Below are positions 6,818 through 15,412 of a DNA stretch of 34,304 bases, one piece after another. Both the position numbers and the translations under genes were made by a program. Source of the DNA: Mageeibacillus sp. UBA5439 (GTDB lineage: Bacteria > Bacillota > Clostridia > Saccharofermentanales > DTU023); NCBI GenBank assembly GCA_002427505.1, contig DIRJ01000017.1, forward strand, positions 9,760 to 44,063, given 5' to 3'. How positions within the stretch are numbered: the stretch's first letter is position 1; every line of letters starts with the position of its first letter. Below the pieces are notes generated by a model. The model was given only the letters and a program-made list of their open reading frames with translations. It had not been told where the DNA came from and did no database searches.

Positions 6818-8339
6818 GTGCTGCTACCTCATCTCCAGAATAACCAGCCATCAGCAAACCAATCTTTTCAGTGTTAAGCTCATCTGGCCGGTATATTCCC
6901 ATAATCTGACCCTTATACATGACAGCTATTCGATGACTTAAAGAGAAAATCTCAGAAAGTTCTGTTGATACCATTACAATACATTTCCCTTGCATGCACT
7001 GATCCACAATTATTGCATGTATATTATTTACTGCACCCACATCCAAACCTCTGGTGGGTTGATTTAGAATAAGTAATGAGCTGCCGATATGAACTTCGCG
7101 TCCAACAATCAGCTTTTGCTGATTACCGCCGGACAAATGACCGATTTTTTGATCCGATCCTGGAGTTTTGATATCGAATTCATTGATAATATTGTCTGAA
7201 TACGCTTTCAGTTTCTTTTCCCCAATAAAGGGACCTTTTGACCATGCTTTGTCGTAGCTGCTGCGTAAGAGAACATTCTCAGCTAAATTCATATCCGACA
7301 CCATTGCATCATCATGGCGGTTTACTGGCACATACCCAACACCTGTTTCAATCCGGTCTCTTGTGCTAAAGTTGCTAATGTCAGTATTGTTAAGTTCGAT
7401 TAAACCCGAATCGATCTTAATAGACCCATATAGAGCTTCGCATAATTCCTGCTGACCGTTACCACTGACACCGGCAATACCCAAAACCTCACCCTTGCCA
7501 ACATCAAAGCTGAGATCATCTAAGATCTTGATATTATTTTTAGTATAATTTAGCTTACTAACTCGCAAACCGATTTCTGTATTTGCTTCTACTTTCCTGG
7601 TGCCTGATTTTACTTCCACTAATTGATGGCCAATCATTAGATTTGACAATTTTGCTTCGCTGACACCTTCACACGGGAACTCGGCTACCACTTCTCCGTT
7701 TCTCATGACTGCTATGCGATCGGCTACCTGCATAACTTCCTTCATCTTATGTGTTATAAAAATAACAGCATTACCCTGATCGACGAAACTTCTGACAAAC
7801 TCCATCAATTTGTCTATTTCCTGTGGTGTAAGAACTGCAGTTGGTTCATCCATGATAAGTAGATTTGCACTTAGAAAAAGGGCCTTGAGAATTTCTACTT
7901 TTTGTTGTTCACCGATATCTAAATCTCTTACATATGCATGAATGTCGATATCCATATCAAATTTATCGACAATCTTCTGAACTTTCTCTTCACAATCTGT
8001 GTAGTTAATCCGTCCATGAACTGTTCCCAGTATTATGTTGTCCAGAACTGTGTGAGCAGGTATGAGAGAAAAATGCTGTTGAATCATCGAAATGCCAAGG
8101 TTCATAGCATCTTTTGGGCTTTGGATTTTTACTGTTTCGCCATCTTTTAAAATCTCACCTTCGTCTGATTTATATAATCCATAAAGGATCTTCATCAGAG
8201 TGCTTTTACCTGCACCATTTTCTCCTAGGAGCGCCAGCACTTCTCCTCGATGAATCTCTAAATCAACATTTCGATTTGCGACTACGCGCGCGAACAGTTT
8301 AGTAATATTAGTCATTTCGAAATATGGCGTTTTCTTCAT
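6807..8339 (-). CDS. nupO: Nucleoside-type ABC transporter ATP-binding protein with two ABC domains (NupO-like)
   Basis: This 510-aa double ATPase energises import through the two permeases. Domain 1 has Walker A GENGAGKST (39-47), a Q-loop region SMIQQHFSL, the signature LDIGEQQKVEIL and Walker B LLIMDEPTAVLT. Domain 2 has the altered Walker A GVSGNGQQE, a clear LSGGNQQKLIVGRE signature and LLILNQPTRGLDVG. This asymmetry is normal for ribose/nucleoside transporters. The ATG follows TGGAGG by 5-6 bases. The gene begins 75 bases after the lipoprotein gene, and a terminator-like hairpin in that gap suggests that it is expressed at a lower level. It belongs to the leftward operon 9473-4834. Confidence 0.92.
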   Translation of the reverse strand: MKKTPYFEMTNITKLFARVVANRNVDLEIHRGEVLALLGENGAGKSTLMKILYGLYKSDEGEILKDGETVKIQSPKDAMNLGISMIQQHFSLIPAHTVLDNIILGTVHGRINYTDCEEKVQKIVDKFDMDIDIHAYVRDLDIGEQQKVEILKALFLSANLLIMDEPTAVLTPQEIDKLMEFVRSFVDQGNAVIFITHKMKEVMQVADRIAVMRNGEVVAEFPCEGVSEAKLSNLMIGHQLVEVKSGTRKVEANTEIGLRVSKLNYTKNNIKILDDLSFDVGKGEVLGIAGVSGNGQQELCEALYGSIKIDSGLIELNNTDISNFSTRDRIETGVGYVPVNRHDDAMVSDMNLAENVLLRSSYDKAWSKGPFIGEKKLKAYSDNIINEFDIKTPGSDQKIGHLSGGNQQKLIVGREVHIGSSLLILNQPTRGLDVGAVNNIHAIIVDQCMQGKCIVMVSTELSEIFSLSHRIAVMYKGQIMGIYRPDELNTEKIGLLMAGYSGDEVAAHEK

Positions 8340-8351
8340 GGCTTTACCTCC

Positions 8352-8391
8352 ATAAAAAGGATGGTGGCACTATGAAAGTGCCACCATCCTT
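8352..8391 (-). terminator. Intra-operon hairpin with T-run (attenuator-like)
   Basis: A perfect 15-bp stem (8357-8371 against 8377-8391) with a 5-base loop lies between the lipoprotein and ATPase genes. Read in the direction of transcription, the stem is followed by TTTTT and then by the GGAGG of the ATPase gene. This is the form of an intrinsic terminator. Partial read-through would give more lipoprotein than membrane complex, a known arrangement in ABC operons. Confidence 0.8.
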
Positions 8392-8414
8392 GACTTTACA
8401 ACCAGAATGACCTA

Positions 8415-9473
8415 TCACTCAAACAGCTCAGTCAGATCAACTGAACCTGTTCTGTATTCTTCAATTGCATTATTTACTGCATCTTTAATTTCCTGATCAA
8501 TATGTTCAGTATACACAGGTACGAAGATACCCTCATTGATACCTGCCTCATGAACCTGATTGCCACTTAGATCGCCGTCAAAATATTCTTGCAGTGCCCA
8601 AGTGTAGAAAATTTTGAAATCAAACAATACAGAAGATGTGACTGTGTCAGGGTCGACCTTTGTCTGATCGTCTGAGAAACCTACAACTTTTGCGTTGTTT
8701 TCAGATGCGCCCTCGATGACTCCCAATCCTACCTGGTTCGCATAAACAAACAGTGTATCAGCACCGTTGTCTAGCATTTGCTCGGCCATTTGCTTACCAA
8801 GGGCAATATCATCCCAGGAGTTCGCATAAGCGCGATTCGCAATAGCGCCAGAAATGCCTCTCTCAGTGGCGATAGCAACAGCAGTCTTCTCATAAACATC
8901 CAGAAGATCTTCCATAGGTTTATTGGGGAAACCACCGATTGTGGCAAATTGACCATTTTCACTAATGTTACCTGCAATAACGCCTGCCAGATAACTTGCC
9001 TCATATTCTCTTGGGAAAATTGGTGCTACGTTGTCATGATCAGCTTGAGTACCGTTTACAACACAGAAAGTAGAATCCGGGTAACTAGGAGCAACGTTAT
9101 TCGCAGCTTCATCAAACTGAGAACCAGCTGCCATGATCATATCATAGCCACGTTCACCATATTCGCGGAAAGTTGACTCGAAGTCTGAAGCTTGGACATT
9201 TTCGACATACTCCATGTTGGTTCCCAGAGTCTCATTACACTCGACTAAACCGGCATAGTTAGTAGCATTCCAGCTTTGGTCATTGATAGGACCGGGCAGA
9301 ATTAATATTATCTTGTAATCACCGGGTTCTTTTTTACCTGATTGTTCTGCTTCTGTTGACCCTGTTTGTACTGGATCTGACGTTTCAGGTTTTTCTGTAG
9401 GGCCACATCCAACAACAACAACTAATAACGTTACTACAATCATTAAGGTTAGTATTGTCTTCAGTTTTTTCAT
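8415..9473 (-). CDS. nupN: BMP-family substrate-binding lipoprotein (NupN/PnrA-like)
   Basis: This 352-aa extracytoplasmic lipoprotein captures the substrate for the adjacent ABC importer. A lipoprotein signal (basic MKKLK, hydrophobic core, lipobox VVGC with Cys23) is followed by a Thr/Glu/Pro-rich linker. The mature part starts with the BMP/PnrA signature ILPGPINDQSWNATNYAGL. It continues with YDMIMAAGSQFDEAANNVA and FPREYEASYLAGVIAG, typical of the Bmp/TmpC/NupN family that binds purine nucleosides. GGAGG lies about 7 bases before the ATG. It is the first gene of the leftward operon; just upstream lies a perfect inverted repeat shared with the divergent regulator genes. Nucleosides are the best-supported substrate class for this family, but some relatives bind other ligands. 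Confidence 0.9.
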   Translation of the reverse strand: MKKLKTILTLMIVVTLLVVVVGCGPTEKPETSDPVQTGSTEAEQSGKKEPGDYKIILILPGPINDQSWNATNYAGLVECNETLGTNMEYVENVQASDFESTFREYGERGYDMIMAAGSQFDEAANNVAPSYPDSTFCVVNGTQADHDNVAPIFPREYEASYLAGVIAGNISENGQFATIGGFPNKPMEDLLDVYEKTAVAIATERGISGAIANRAYANSWDDIALGKQMAEQMLDNGADTLFVYANQVGLGVIEGASENNAKVVGFSDDQTKVDPDTVTSSVLFDFKIFYTWALQEYFDGDLSGNQVHEAGINEGIFVPVYTEHIDQEIKDAVNNAIEEYRTGSVDLTELFE

Positions 9474-9491
9474 AGTTTTCCTCCATCTTTG

Positions 9492-9514
9492 TTTGTGAAT
9501 ATCTCATTCACAAA
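9492..9514. promoter_or_regulatory. Perfect 9-bp inverted repeat (probable operator)
   Basis: TTTGTGAAT (9492-9500) and ATTCACAAA (9506-9514) flank a 5-base centre ATCTC. It sits 18 bases upstream of the lipoprotein ATG, in the divergent region shared with the sensor kinase. The arms are fully complementary and no T-run follows, so a protein-binding site is more likely than a terminator. The neighbouring AraC-type response regulator is a candidate ligand, though such regulators more often bind direct repeats; a separate repressor is equally possible. Confidence 0.55.
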
Positions 9515-9640
9515 AATCATGCTAAGCTAATTTTAAAAGGTATAGATTAATTTGAATTTAATTATTTTGTACATAAGTTGAGTAATATTGCGATATTTTA
9601 TGTGCATACACATGAGATGCAATGTTCAGGAGCAATAGTT

Positions 9641-11419
9641 GTGAAAATTAAAACAAAGATTATCGTCACATTCATACTCGTTTTTTCATTGGGGATATTG
9701 GCAATCGCTTATGTTTCCTTTTCAAGGGCGAAAAGTATTGCTGTTAATAGCAGATTGAAGAGTATCTCTGAGATGGTGAATTTAATAGACATCAATATTA
9801 ATAGTACCAACAAGCTTATTGGTCAAACTTTGAAAGCATCCTCTGATTCATATACTATCAGGCATTTGATCTCCCAACTTGAAGGCAATCAATCCGGGGA
9901 TATCAAAGATATTGAACTTTTATCTGAAAGTAAGGATTATCTGCATCAGGTTTTTCAGGAGCTTGGAAACTCCAGCAAGCTACAATTAGTCAGTGAAGAA
10001 CTGGTACTTGAAGTTTCTAAAGCTCAGACAAATTCGGACCAGGTCAGCGGCAGCGAATTAGAATATACCAGCATGAACTTGTCGGGATTACATCAAACAT
10101 TTTATAGAGAAGTCTTAACAAGAACAGCTGTAAATGATGAAACAGTATTTTTTGGCAGATACCCTGAAGATCCCAATGATGAGAACTTGCATAGTCGTTA
10201 TATTGTTGCAGCATGCAATGTAGGGAGCAATGAATCAACTTCTCGTGCGATCCTGGCATTAATTCCGGCAGAACGTTACTACAGCATACTTCCGATCAGT
10301 ATGGGCTTGCTTCAAGATCAGACAATATTCATTTTAGATAGAAACAATACACTTATTAGCTCTGATAAAACACCCTTGCCCAGGCTTCTGGATGAAGTAA
10401 GCAAAATAAACCATCCTGAAGAAATAGTTTCTACACTTGATTTTGAAGATACTGAGTATCATGTCACGTATCGATATAATGGATTAACCGGATGGAAAAT
10501 ATATTCTGTGATGAACTCAGATCGTATCTTCCCACAAGCAGATACTTTGAAAAATTTCATCACTTCAGTGGCTGTGGTAATTCTTTTAGTTACAATATTG
10601 CTGTTTGCTTTTTTAACAAATCAGTTGACTAAACCATTAAAGTCACTGGTGCAAGCAATGCAGGAAGCACAAGCAGGTAATTATGATATTAAGCTGAATA
10701 CGAAGAGAAGGGATGAAATTGGCGAACTGAATTCAGCATTTAATTACATGACAAGTGAAACGGATCGTCTGGTACATCAGGTGTATGAGAATGAGCTTAG
10801 AATGAAAAATTCTGAGCTAAAGGAATTACAAGCTCAAATTAACCCTCATTTTATCTACAACATTCTGGAATCAATAAATTGGATTCTCATAGATAAAGGT
10901 GATTATGAGACAAGTGAGATTATCAGATCATTAGCCGGTATGCTTAGATACTCAACACAAAACCATAACGATCAGGTGCCACTCAAAGAAGAAGTGAATT
11001 TTGTAGATTCCTACTTAAGAATTCAAAAATATCGTCTCGAAGATAAACTTGAATACTCTATTTCTATCCCGGAATATCTCTCAGAGTATCCTGTCCCAAA
11101 GCTGATCTTGCAACCTTTAGTAGAAAATGCAGTCGTTCATGGAGTTATTCCTTCCGGCAAAAAGTGTAAAATATGCATTACAGCGTTCATGGACGAAGAG
11201 CTATCGATCATTATTAGCGATGATGGCGTTGGAATTAACCAGGATTGGATTGACAATATTAATTCCACACAAAACATTGAAGATCCAACAGCGCATACTG
11301 GAATGATAAATGTACATCGCCGGTTAGCTTTGAAATTTGGTGAAGAATATGGGATCACTGCTGATAGGTCAAAAGAGGGTGGAACTAAGATAACTGTGTC
11401 GTTGCCATTGCCCGAGTGA
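9641..11419 (+). CDS. Sensor histidine kinase, LytS/YesM type
   Basis: This is a membrane sensor kinase of 592 aa, read from the GTG at 9641, which has AGGAG 8 bases upstream; an earlier TTG at 9578 has no such site. TM1 is at about residues 6-28. An extracytoplasmic sensing domain covers about 30-300 and TM2 is at about 305-328. The HAMP linker follows (LTKPLKSLVQAMQEAQAGNY, about 330-380). The His_kinase domain with QINPHFIYN has its phospho-acceptor at about H403. The ATPase domain has PLVENAVVHG and DDGVGI. This architecture is standard for YesM-type partners of AraC-type response regulators. The regulator gene follows after 10 bases. Being divergent from the ABC operon, the pair most likely controls that operon. 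Confidence 0.9.
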   Translation: MKIKTKIIVTFILVFSLGILAIAYVSFSRAKSIAVNSRLKSISEMVNLIDININSTNKLIGQTLKASSDSYTIRHLISQLEGNQSGDIKDIELLSESKDYLHQVFQELGNSSKLQLVSEELVLEVSKAQTNSDQVSGSELEYTSMNLSGLHQTFYREVLTRTAVNDETVFFGRYPEDPNDENLHSRYIVAACNVGSNESTSRAILALIPAERYYSILPISMGLLQDQTIFILDRNNTLISSDKTPLPRLLDEVSKINHPEEIVSTLDFEDTEYHVTYRYNGLTGWKIYSVMNSDRIFPQADTLKNFITSVAVVILLVTILLFAFLTNQLTKPLKSLVQAMQEAQAGNYDIKLNTKRRDEIGELNSAFNYMTSETDRLVHQVYENELRMKNSELKELQAQINPHFIYNILESINWILIDKGDYETSEIIRSLAGMLRYSTQNHNDQVPLKEEVNFVDSYLRIQKYRLEDKLEYSISIPEYLSEYPVPKLILQPLVENAVVHGVIPSGKKCKICITAFMDEELSIIISDDGVGINQDWIDNINSTQNIEDPTAHTGMINVHRRLALKFGEEYGITADRSKEGGTKITVSLPLPE

Positions 11420-11429
11420 GAAACGTTAA

Positions 11430-12173
11430 ATGAACATTTTGATAGTAGATGATGAACCCAAAATTATAAATGGGATGCACAACTTGATAGAAGAGCATTT
11501 TCAATACTTGCACCATGTCTACAGTGTTGATGATTCAGCGGAAGCTTTGAAACTTATTGATAAATTCGAGTTTGATCTGGCTTTCATTGATTTAATGATG
11601 CCAGGATATACAGGTTTTGACCTGATTGAAGCTCTGCGCAGCAAAGATCTGCATACCTACATAGTAATTTTAAGTGGTTACAGTTACTTTTCTTACGCGC
11701 AACAAGCTATTGATCTCGGCGTACAAAAATACTTGACGAAACCAACTGATCCAGACGAAATAATATCTATTGTTGAAGAGGTAGAAAAAAATAATCCTGA
11801 AACGACTACTTTTTGTCAATACTATAAAGGTAAGAATCCAATTATCCTGAGCTGTCTCAACTATATTTCAAGAAATTACATGCATAAGATCACCCTTGAA
11901 GATATCGCTAATAATCTTTTTACCTCATCCACCTATATATCCCAATTATTTAAAAAAGAAACCGGCAAAAACATATCTGACTTTATTATTGATTTCCGAT
12001 TGGATAAAGCGAAGTACTACCTACAAGAGACAGATACGCAGATTTCTGCCATTTCCGAGCTGATCGGTTATCAGGATGCCGGTTATTTTAGCAGCTCATT
12101 TAAAAAGAAATACGGAATCACCCCACTGGAGTATCGCAATCGCAATACAAAACAGGAAGCGGAGCTAGAGTGA
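11430..12173 (+). CDS. Response regulator, REC plus AraC-type DNA-binding domain (YesN-like)
   Basis: This is the 247-aa cytoplasmic partner of the preceding kinase. The receiver domain covers about residues 1-120: acidic pair D8/D9 in ILIVDDEP, phospho-acceptor D54 in AFIDLMMPG, S82 and K104 in YLTKP. After a short linker, an AraC/XylS double helix-turn-helix domain occupies about 135-240 (LEDIANNLFTSSTYISQLFK, then GYQDAGYFSSSFKKKYGITPLEYR). It lacks the long middle region found in the largest YesN proteins. Its likely target is the divergent nucleoside transporter. The TGA stop lies exactly at the left end of an IS3-type element (TGACCCCC), so the natural C-terminus may have been altered by insertion. 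Confidence 0.9.
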   Translation: MNILIVDDEPKIINGMHNLIEEHFQYLHHVYSVDDSAEALKLIDKFEFDLAFIDLMMPGYTGFDLIEALRSKDLHTYIVILSGYSYFSYAQQAIDLGVQKYLTKPTDPDEIISIVEEVEKNNPETTTFCQYYKGKNPIILSCLNYISRNYMHKITLEDIANNLFTSSTYISQLFKKETGKNISDFIIDFRLDKAKYYLQETDTQISAISELIGYQDAGYFSSSFKKKYGITPLEYRNRNTKQEAELE

Positions 12174-12213
12174 CCCCCAAAAGTTGGACCAAAAAATCTA
12201 ACTTTTGGGGGTC
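12172..12213. terminator. Hairpin at the left end of an IS3-type remnant
   Basis: GACCCCCAAAAGTT (12172-12185) and AACTTTTGGGGGTC (12200-12213) form a perfect 14-bp stem with a 14-base A-rich loop. TGACCCCCAAAAGTT resembles terminal inverted repeats of IS3-family elements. The hairpin lies between the response regulator and the transposase orfA, where it would stop read-through from outside transcription into the element, and it probably also terminates the regulator mRNA. Confidence 0.7.
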
Positions 12214-12515
12214 TTTATATGTCACAGGAAAGAAGAAAACACAGCAATGAATTTAAGTTGCAAGTAGTAAAAGAATACGAGGAAGGAAAGGGTGGTTACA
12301 AATACTTAGCGAAGAAATATGGAATTGCATATTCGCTGGTGCAAAAATGGGTCAACCAATATAAAGAATTCGGCACAGAAGCCTTATTCAGGTCTCGCAC
12401 ATACAGGAAATACCCGCTAGAATTTAAACTGAAAGCATTAAAAATGCATGAAAGCAGCGAGAAGTCCTACGTAGAGATAGCCAATGAGTTAGGAATGAAA
12501 AATCCATTTCATATG
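12172..12515 (+). mobile_element. IS3-type insertion sequence, left-end fragment
   Basis: It comprises the terminal hairpin (12172-12213) and the first part of orfA. The break lies near 12510, after which the sequence has no IS3 resemblance. No right end and no target-site duplication could be identified. Confidence 0.65.
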
Positions 12516-12578
12516 GCACTTATTAAAACGGAAGCTAGTCTTGACGAGCTATCACAAGGGATCTTTCCACGCATATGA
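12219..12578 (+). pseudogene. IS3-family transposase OrfA, truncated
   Basis: The 119-aa frame begins RRKHSNEFKLQVVKEYEEG, continues with a helix-turn-helix (YLAKKYGIAYSLVQKWVNQY, about 28-47) and a second RKYPLEFKLKALKMHESS repeat. This is the usual OrfA of the IS3 group with two HTH units. After YVEIANELGMKNP (about residue 95) the expected sequence stops and an unrelated tail ending at 12578 follows. OrfB, the DDE catalytic frame, is absent. The element is therefore a dead left-end fragment; only its left hairpin end is preserved. Confidence 0.8.
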
Positions 12579-12618
12579 GTATTCAATGCAGGTGCAACTT
12601 GTCAGGAGGAAAATAATC

Positions 12619-12960
12619 ATGAAACTGAATACAAAAAACACATGTACAGACTATAAAACAAATAACGTACAATCGACTTCTCCCGGTTTTCGTGGCCCTC
12701 TGCTTCATGGTAATTGCGCCGCTGTTGGGTGGTTGTCAGAAAATTGACCCAAAGTCAAGTGTCCCGAAGGAAAACCCCTTTCAGGAAACAAACAGCGGTG
12801 AGGTGAATCCCTCTAGCACCGGAAATAACAATACGACGCCGACGGCCACTGACCCGAAATCTGAAGGGACAACGGTTCCTCCTGATATAAGCGGCAGGAC
12901 GGGTGAACCCCTTCCAGACTGGATGCTGATTCCCTGGAGCACCCCGAAATGAAGGCGTGA
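12619..12960 (+). pseudogene. Frameshifted lipoprotein gene remnant
   Basis: An excellent ribosome binding site, AGGAGG at 12604-12609, precedes ATG 12619 (MKLNTKN...). That frame soon becomes nonsensical, while the +1 frame supplies a hydrophobic signal ending in the lipobox LLGGC (Cys codon 12734-12736) and a Ser/Thr/Pro/Asn-rich linker. A frameshift near 12630-12665 would join them. A second shift near 12930 would replace the odd ending WMLIPWSTPK by DSLEHPEMKA and a stop at 12958-12960. The gene lies between IS fragments and looks like decaying cargo or an interrupted resident gene. Its function is unknown. Confidence 0.5.
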
Positions 12961-13179
12961 GAGTTGGACGGGCAGGCATCCGCCGGATCGGTTCTGGCCC
13001 TGGAGCAAAAAAGCAAGAGATTGCCCTACACCGGTGGAGAGATGCTTTTAGACTATGAATTTTCGGGGACGGGTCTCAGGCGTAGCCAGGACTTCTTAAC
13101 AAGACCAGCTCCACCGGCGAGGCTTCAGGACCCGGTAACTAGGTCTTTACACGAGTGCCGGAGCAGGAGCAGCCAGGCG

Positions 13180-13340
13180 CTTTCATCGATGATGCTATAC
13201 GCCTGGTCACAGGGGCCCGTGTCTACGACCAGCAGGACGTCCACTCGGTCCTGGACTGCTTTCGTTGTGCTCTGGGGATCCATGGGATCCCTGAACGCCT
13301 CTACACAGACATGTGAAAAATCAAGCATAGGTTCCAGAAA
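13180..13340 (+). pseudogene. DDE transposase/integrase remnant
   Basis: In the frame starting at 13182 the sequence reads FIDDAIRLVTGARVYDQQDV, then VLDCFRCALGIHGIPERLYTD. This resembles the catalytic core of rve-type transposases: the first Asp in FIDDA, the second in LYTDNGK. Here the AACGGA expected after YTD is replaced by ATG TGA, a stop. Nothing recognisable remains after 13340, and upstream sequence (12964-13180) is a garbled open frame. It is the normal partner of the ExeA-like ATPase wreck that follows. Confidence 0.6.
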
Positions 13341-13402
13341 AATCGTGAGTATTTGGTCTTAGTTATCATGAGGAATTCCCCACTTTCATCACCGAGAGCC
13401 AG

Positions 13403-13968
13403 AGGCGTATGCTATTGAAAGGCAATGGTTCGTGGTCCTGTGGGGGGCTTGCGGGAGCGGCAAGTCCACCTTGATCCGTCGACTTATGCTTACCCTGGAT
13501 CCCTTTCGCTACCGCTGCCTCTATCTTGCGGACTCCAAGCTGACGCCACGCCATTTCTATAACGGGATCCTGCGCCAGTTGGGGGTGGAGGGAGCCTTCT
13601 ACCGGGGAGACAGCAAGCGGATCTTACATAGGGAAATCGCCCTCATGGTCCAATCCCATTGGCCTTGGTCCTCTCGGGGCAGCCGGAATTGAACGATAAG
13701 TTGAACTGCCAGGCCTTTCTTGCCATCTCCCAGCGGGTCAATATGCGTTTCTTTTCTAAAAATTTGGCTTTGCGGGAGACCCGTGATTACATCCGTTAAC
13801 AGTTGTCCTATGCCGGCTCACCTTCCGACATCTTCTCAGATGACGCCATCGAGGAGATCTTCCACCTGTCCGTGGGAAGCCCCAGGCTCATTAACAAGGC
13901 CCGCACCCATGCCTTGATCTATGGGGACCAGCGCGAGAAGGGGGGCCTCTCCGCACCAGCTTGCTAAC
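13403..13968 (+). pseudogene. ExeA/TniB-like transposition ATPase, broken
   Basis: The first piece runs from about 13403 to 13655: AIERQWFVVLWGACGSGKST with Walker A GACGSGKS, then RCLYLADSKLTPRHFYNGIL and FYRGDSKRILHREIAL. It is typical of the AAA ATPase encoded beside some DDE transposases. The segment with Walker B (IIDEAH) is deleted. A second piece in another frame (from about 13660) reads PLALVLSGQPELNDKL, then QAFLAISQRVNMRF and, after an in-frame TAA at 13798-13800, IFSDDAIEEIFHLSVGSPRL and INKARTHALIYGDQ. Deletion, frameshift and nonsense codon together show that it is dead. Confidence 0.75.
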
Positions 13969-14076
13969 CTTATGGTCAGCTCGTCCGGCAAATCCTTGTC
14001 AAAATGACTCGGCTACTTCCGGTCATTAGACGATGGCGGTAACACCTGAGATGCAAAGCAGATGATCATTTTGATG

Positions 14077-15405
14077 CTATATAAAATGGGTCAGGTAAAC
14101 AGGCAAATAAAGTGTTGAGCCGTCGTAGTTCAAATCCCTTGTATGTATGACAATTTGCTCTGATATCCGGTTACGGTATTTTTCAGAGAACCTGTCAAGA
14201 GTGGTGTGACTTCTGTAAGCCGAAGATTTAACTTCAATCGGGACTATTTTGTTGGCCTTTGGCAAAATGAAATCAACTTCGTAATTTCTCCTTCGGCCCC
14301 GATCGTAATAGGTGTGATAAAAAAGCTTGTAACCTTTTGTTGCTAGAATCTGTGCCACAACATTTTCATAAATGATACCTAGGTTGGCTGAGAGCCTGTT
14401 ACTAAGAAGTTGATTGTAGATGGTGTTTTCTGTAAATTGCTTATCTTTAAACATCAAGGTAACCAGTAGACCAACATCGATGCTATACAGCCTGAAGTTG
14501 ACCCAATTGTATGTGCTGGACAATCCCACATTGGGATCGCTGATATTGTATGCGGCTAACACCGTTCTTGAAGCGATCAGTTCAGACAGTTCATCAGCGA
14601 TTGAAGCTTTGCGGTCGAAGGGAAGAACGCTTGAAACTTGGTATCCCTTCGCATGTTTGTTTAGTTCATTGGGAATCGCATCGTATAGGGCCGAGATTTT
14701 TCCTTTATGATCGATTTTGTAGAAGTCTTGCTCATACAGATCGATGATGTCTCGTTTAACACGATCCACCGTCGCCATATTGTTGGAATCTAGATATTCC
14801 AGAATGGCCTGAGGCATGCCTCCAATGAGCATGTATAAACGAAATTTCCGGAGAATCTCCCGGTTTAATTGCTGCCCTAATGATTTTCTGTTTGTGAAAA
14901 ATTCTTCTAATATTGGCATAGTTGCCGAGTCCCCAAGCGCCCAGAGAAATTCTTCGAAATCCAGAGGATACATTGAAATTCGTCTTTCTTCGCTGGGAAT
15001 CAAAATGTCTTTTACATTTTTACTGATTGAAATCAAAGAACCCGTCTCAATGTAATCGTACCTGCCGTCTGCGACAAGCATCTTGATCGCCTGTCGCGCT
15101 CTGGGATTAAACTGCACTTCGTCAAAAATGATGAGAGAATTTCGCTTCTCAAGGCTGACTCCGTAATAAAGCTGCAATTGCATGAATAAGAAATCCAGAT
15201 CATTTAGATTTGAAAACAGATTATGAATGTCGTCATCGGCAAAAGCAAAATCAATGAGAATGTAGCTTCCATATTCATGTTTGCCGAACTCCTCGACAAT
15301 GGTAGACTTGCCAATCCGCCGTGCACCTTCAATGAGTAAAGCTGTCTTCCCATTGGAAGATGATTTCCAGTCCAATAATTTGTTATAAATCTTTCGCTTG
15401 AACAT
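14077..15405 (-). CDS. AAA ATPase with C-terminal DUF4143 domain, second copy
   Basis: This 442-aa member belongs to the same family as the gene at 1885 but is only distantly similar. Walker A is GARRIGKST (27-35), Walker B is NSLIIFDEVQ (about 84-93), and the sensor region is YIETGSLISI. The C-terminus carries a nuclease-like core, NYEVDFILPKANKIVPIEVKSS, characteristic of DUF4143. The start chosen is the ATG at 15405 (MFKRKIYNKL), which has GAGG 8 bases upstream. The frame stays open to 15516, but that extension is only the translated 33-bp repeat array, giving an 11-residue repeat. The gene is leftward, behind a small GNAT cluster. The role of the family is unknown. Confidence 0.83.
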   Translation of the reverse strand: MFKRKIYNKLLDWKSSSNGKTALLIEGARRIGKSTIVEEFGKHEYGSYILIDFAFADDDIHNLFSNLNDLDFLFMQLQLYYGVSLEKRNSLIIFDEVQFNPRARQAIKMLVADGRYDYIETGSLISISKNVKDILIPSEERRISMYPLDFEEFLWALGDSATMPILEEFFTNRKSLGQQLNREILRKFRLYMLIGGMPQAILEYLDSNNMATVDRVKRDIIDLYEQDFYKIDHKGKISALYDAIPNELNKHAKGYQVSSVLPFDRKASIADELSELIASRTVLAAYNISDPNVGLSSTYNWVNFRLYSIDVGLLVTLMFKDKQFTENTIYNQLLSNRLSANLGIIYENVVAQILATKGYKLFYHTYYDRGRRRNYEVDFILPKANKIVPIEVKSSAYRSHTTLDRFSEKYRNRISEQIVIHTRDLNYDGSTLYLPVYLTHFI

Positions 15406-15412
15406 AGGGGGT

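Noticed and set aside
9474..9640. Purine riboswitch ahead of the nucleoside transporter
   Set aside because: The leader upstream of the lipoprotein gene is too short and lacks the conserved purine-aptamer core. Only the 9-bp inverted repeat stands out.
12964..13362. 132-codon open frame on the plus strand
   Set aside because: It uses a frame different from the recognisable transposase remnant and begins with TTG without a ribosome binding site, so it is an accident of decayed DNA.
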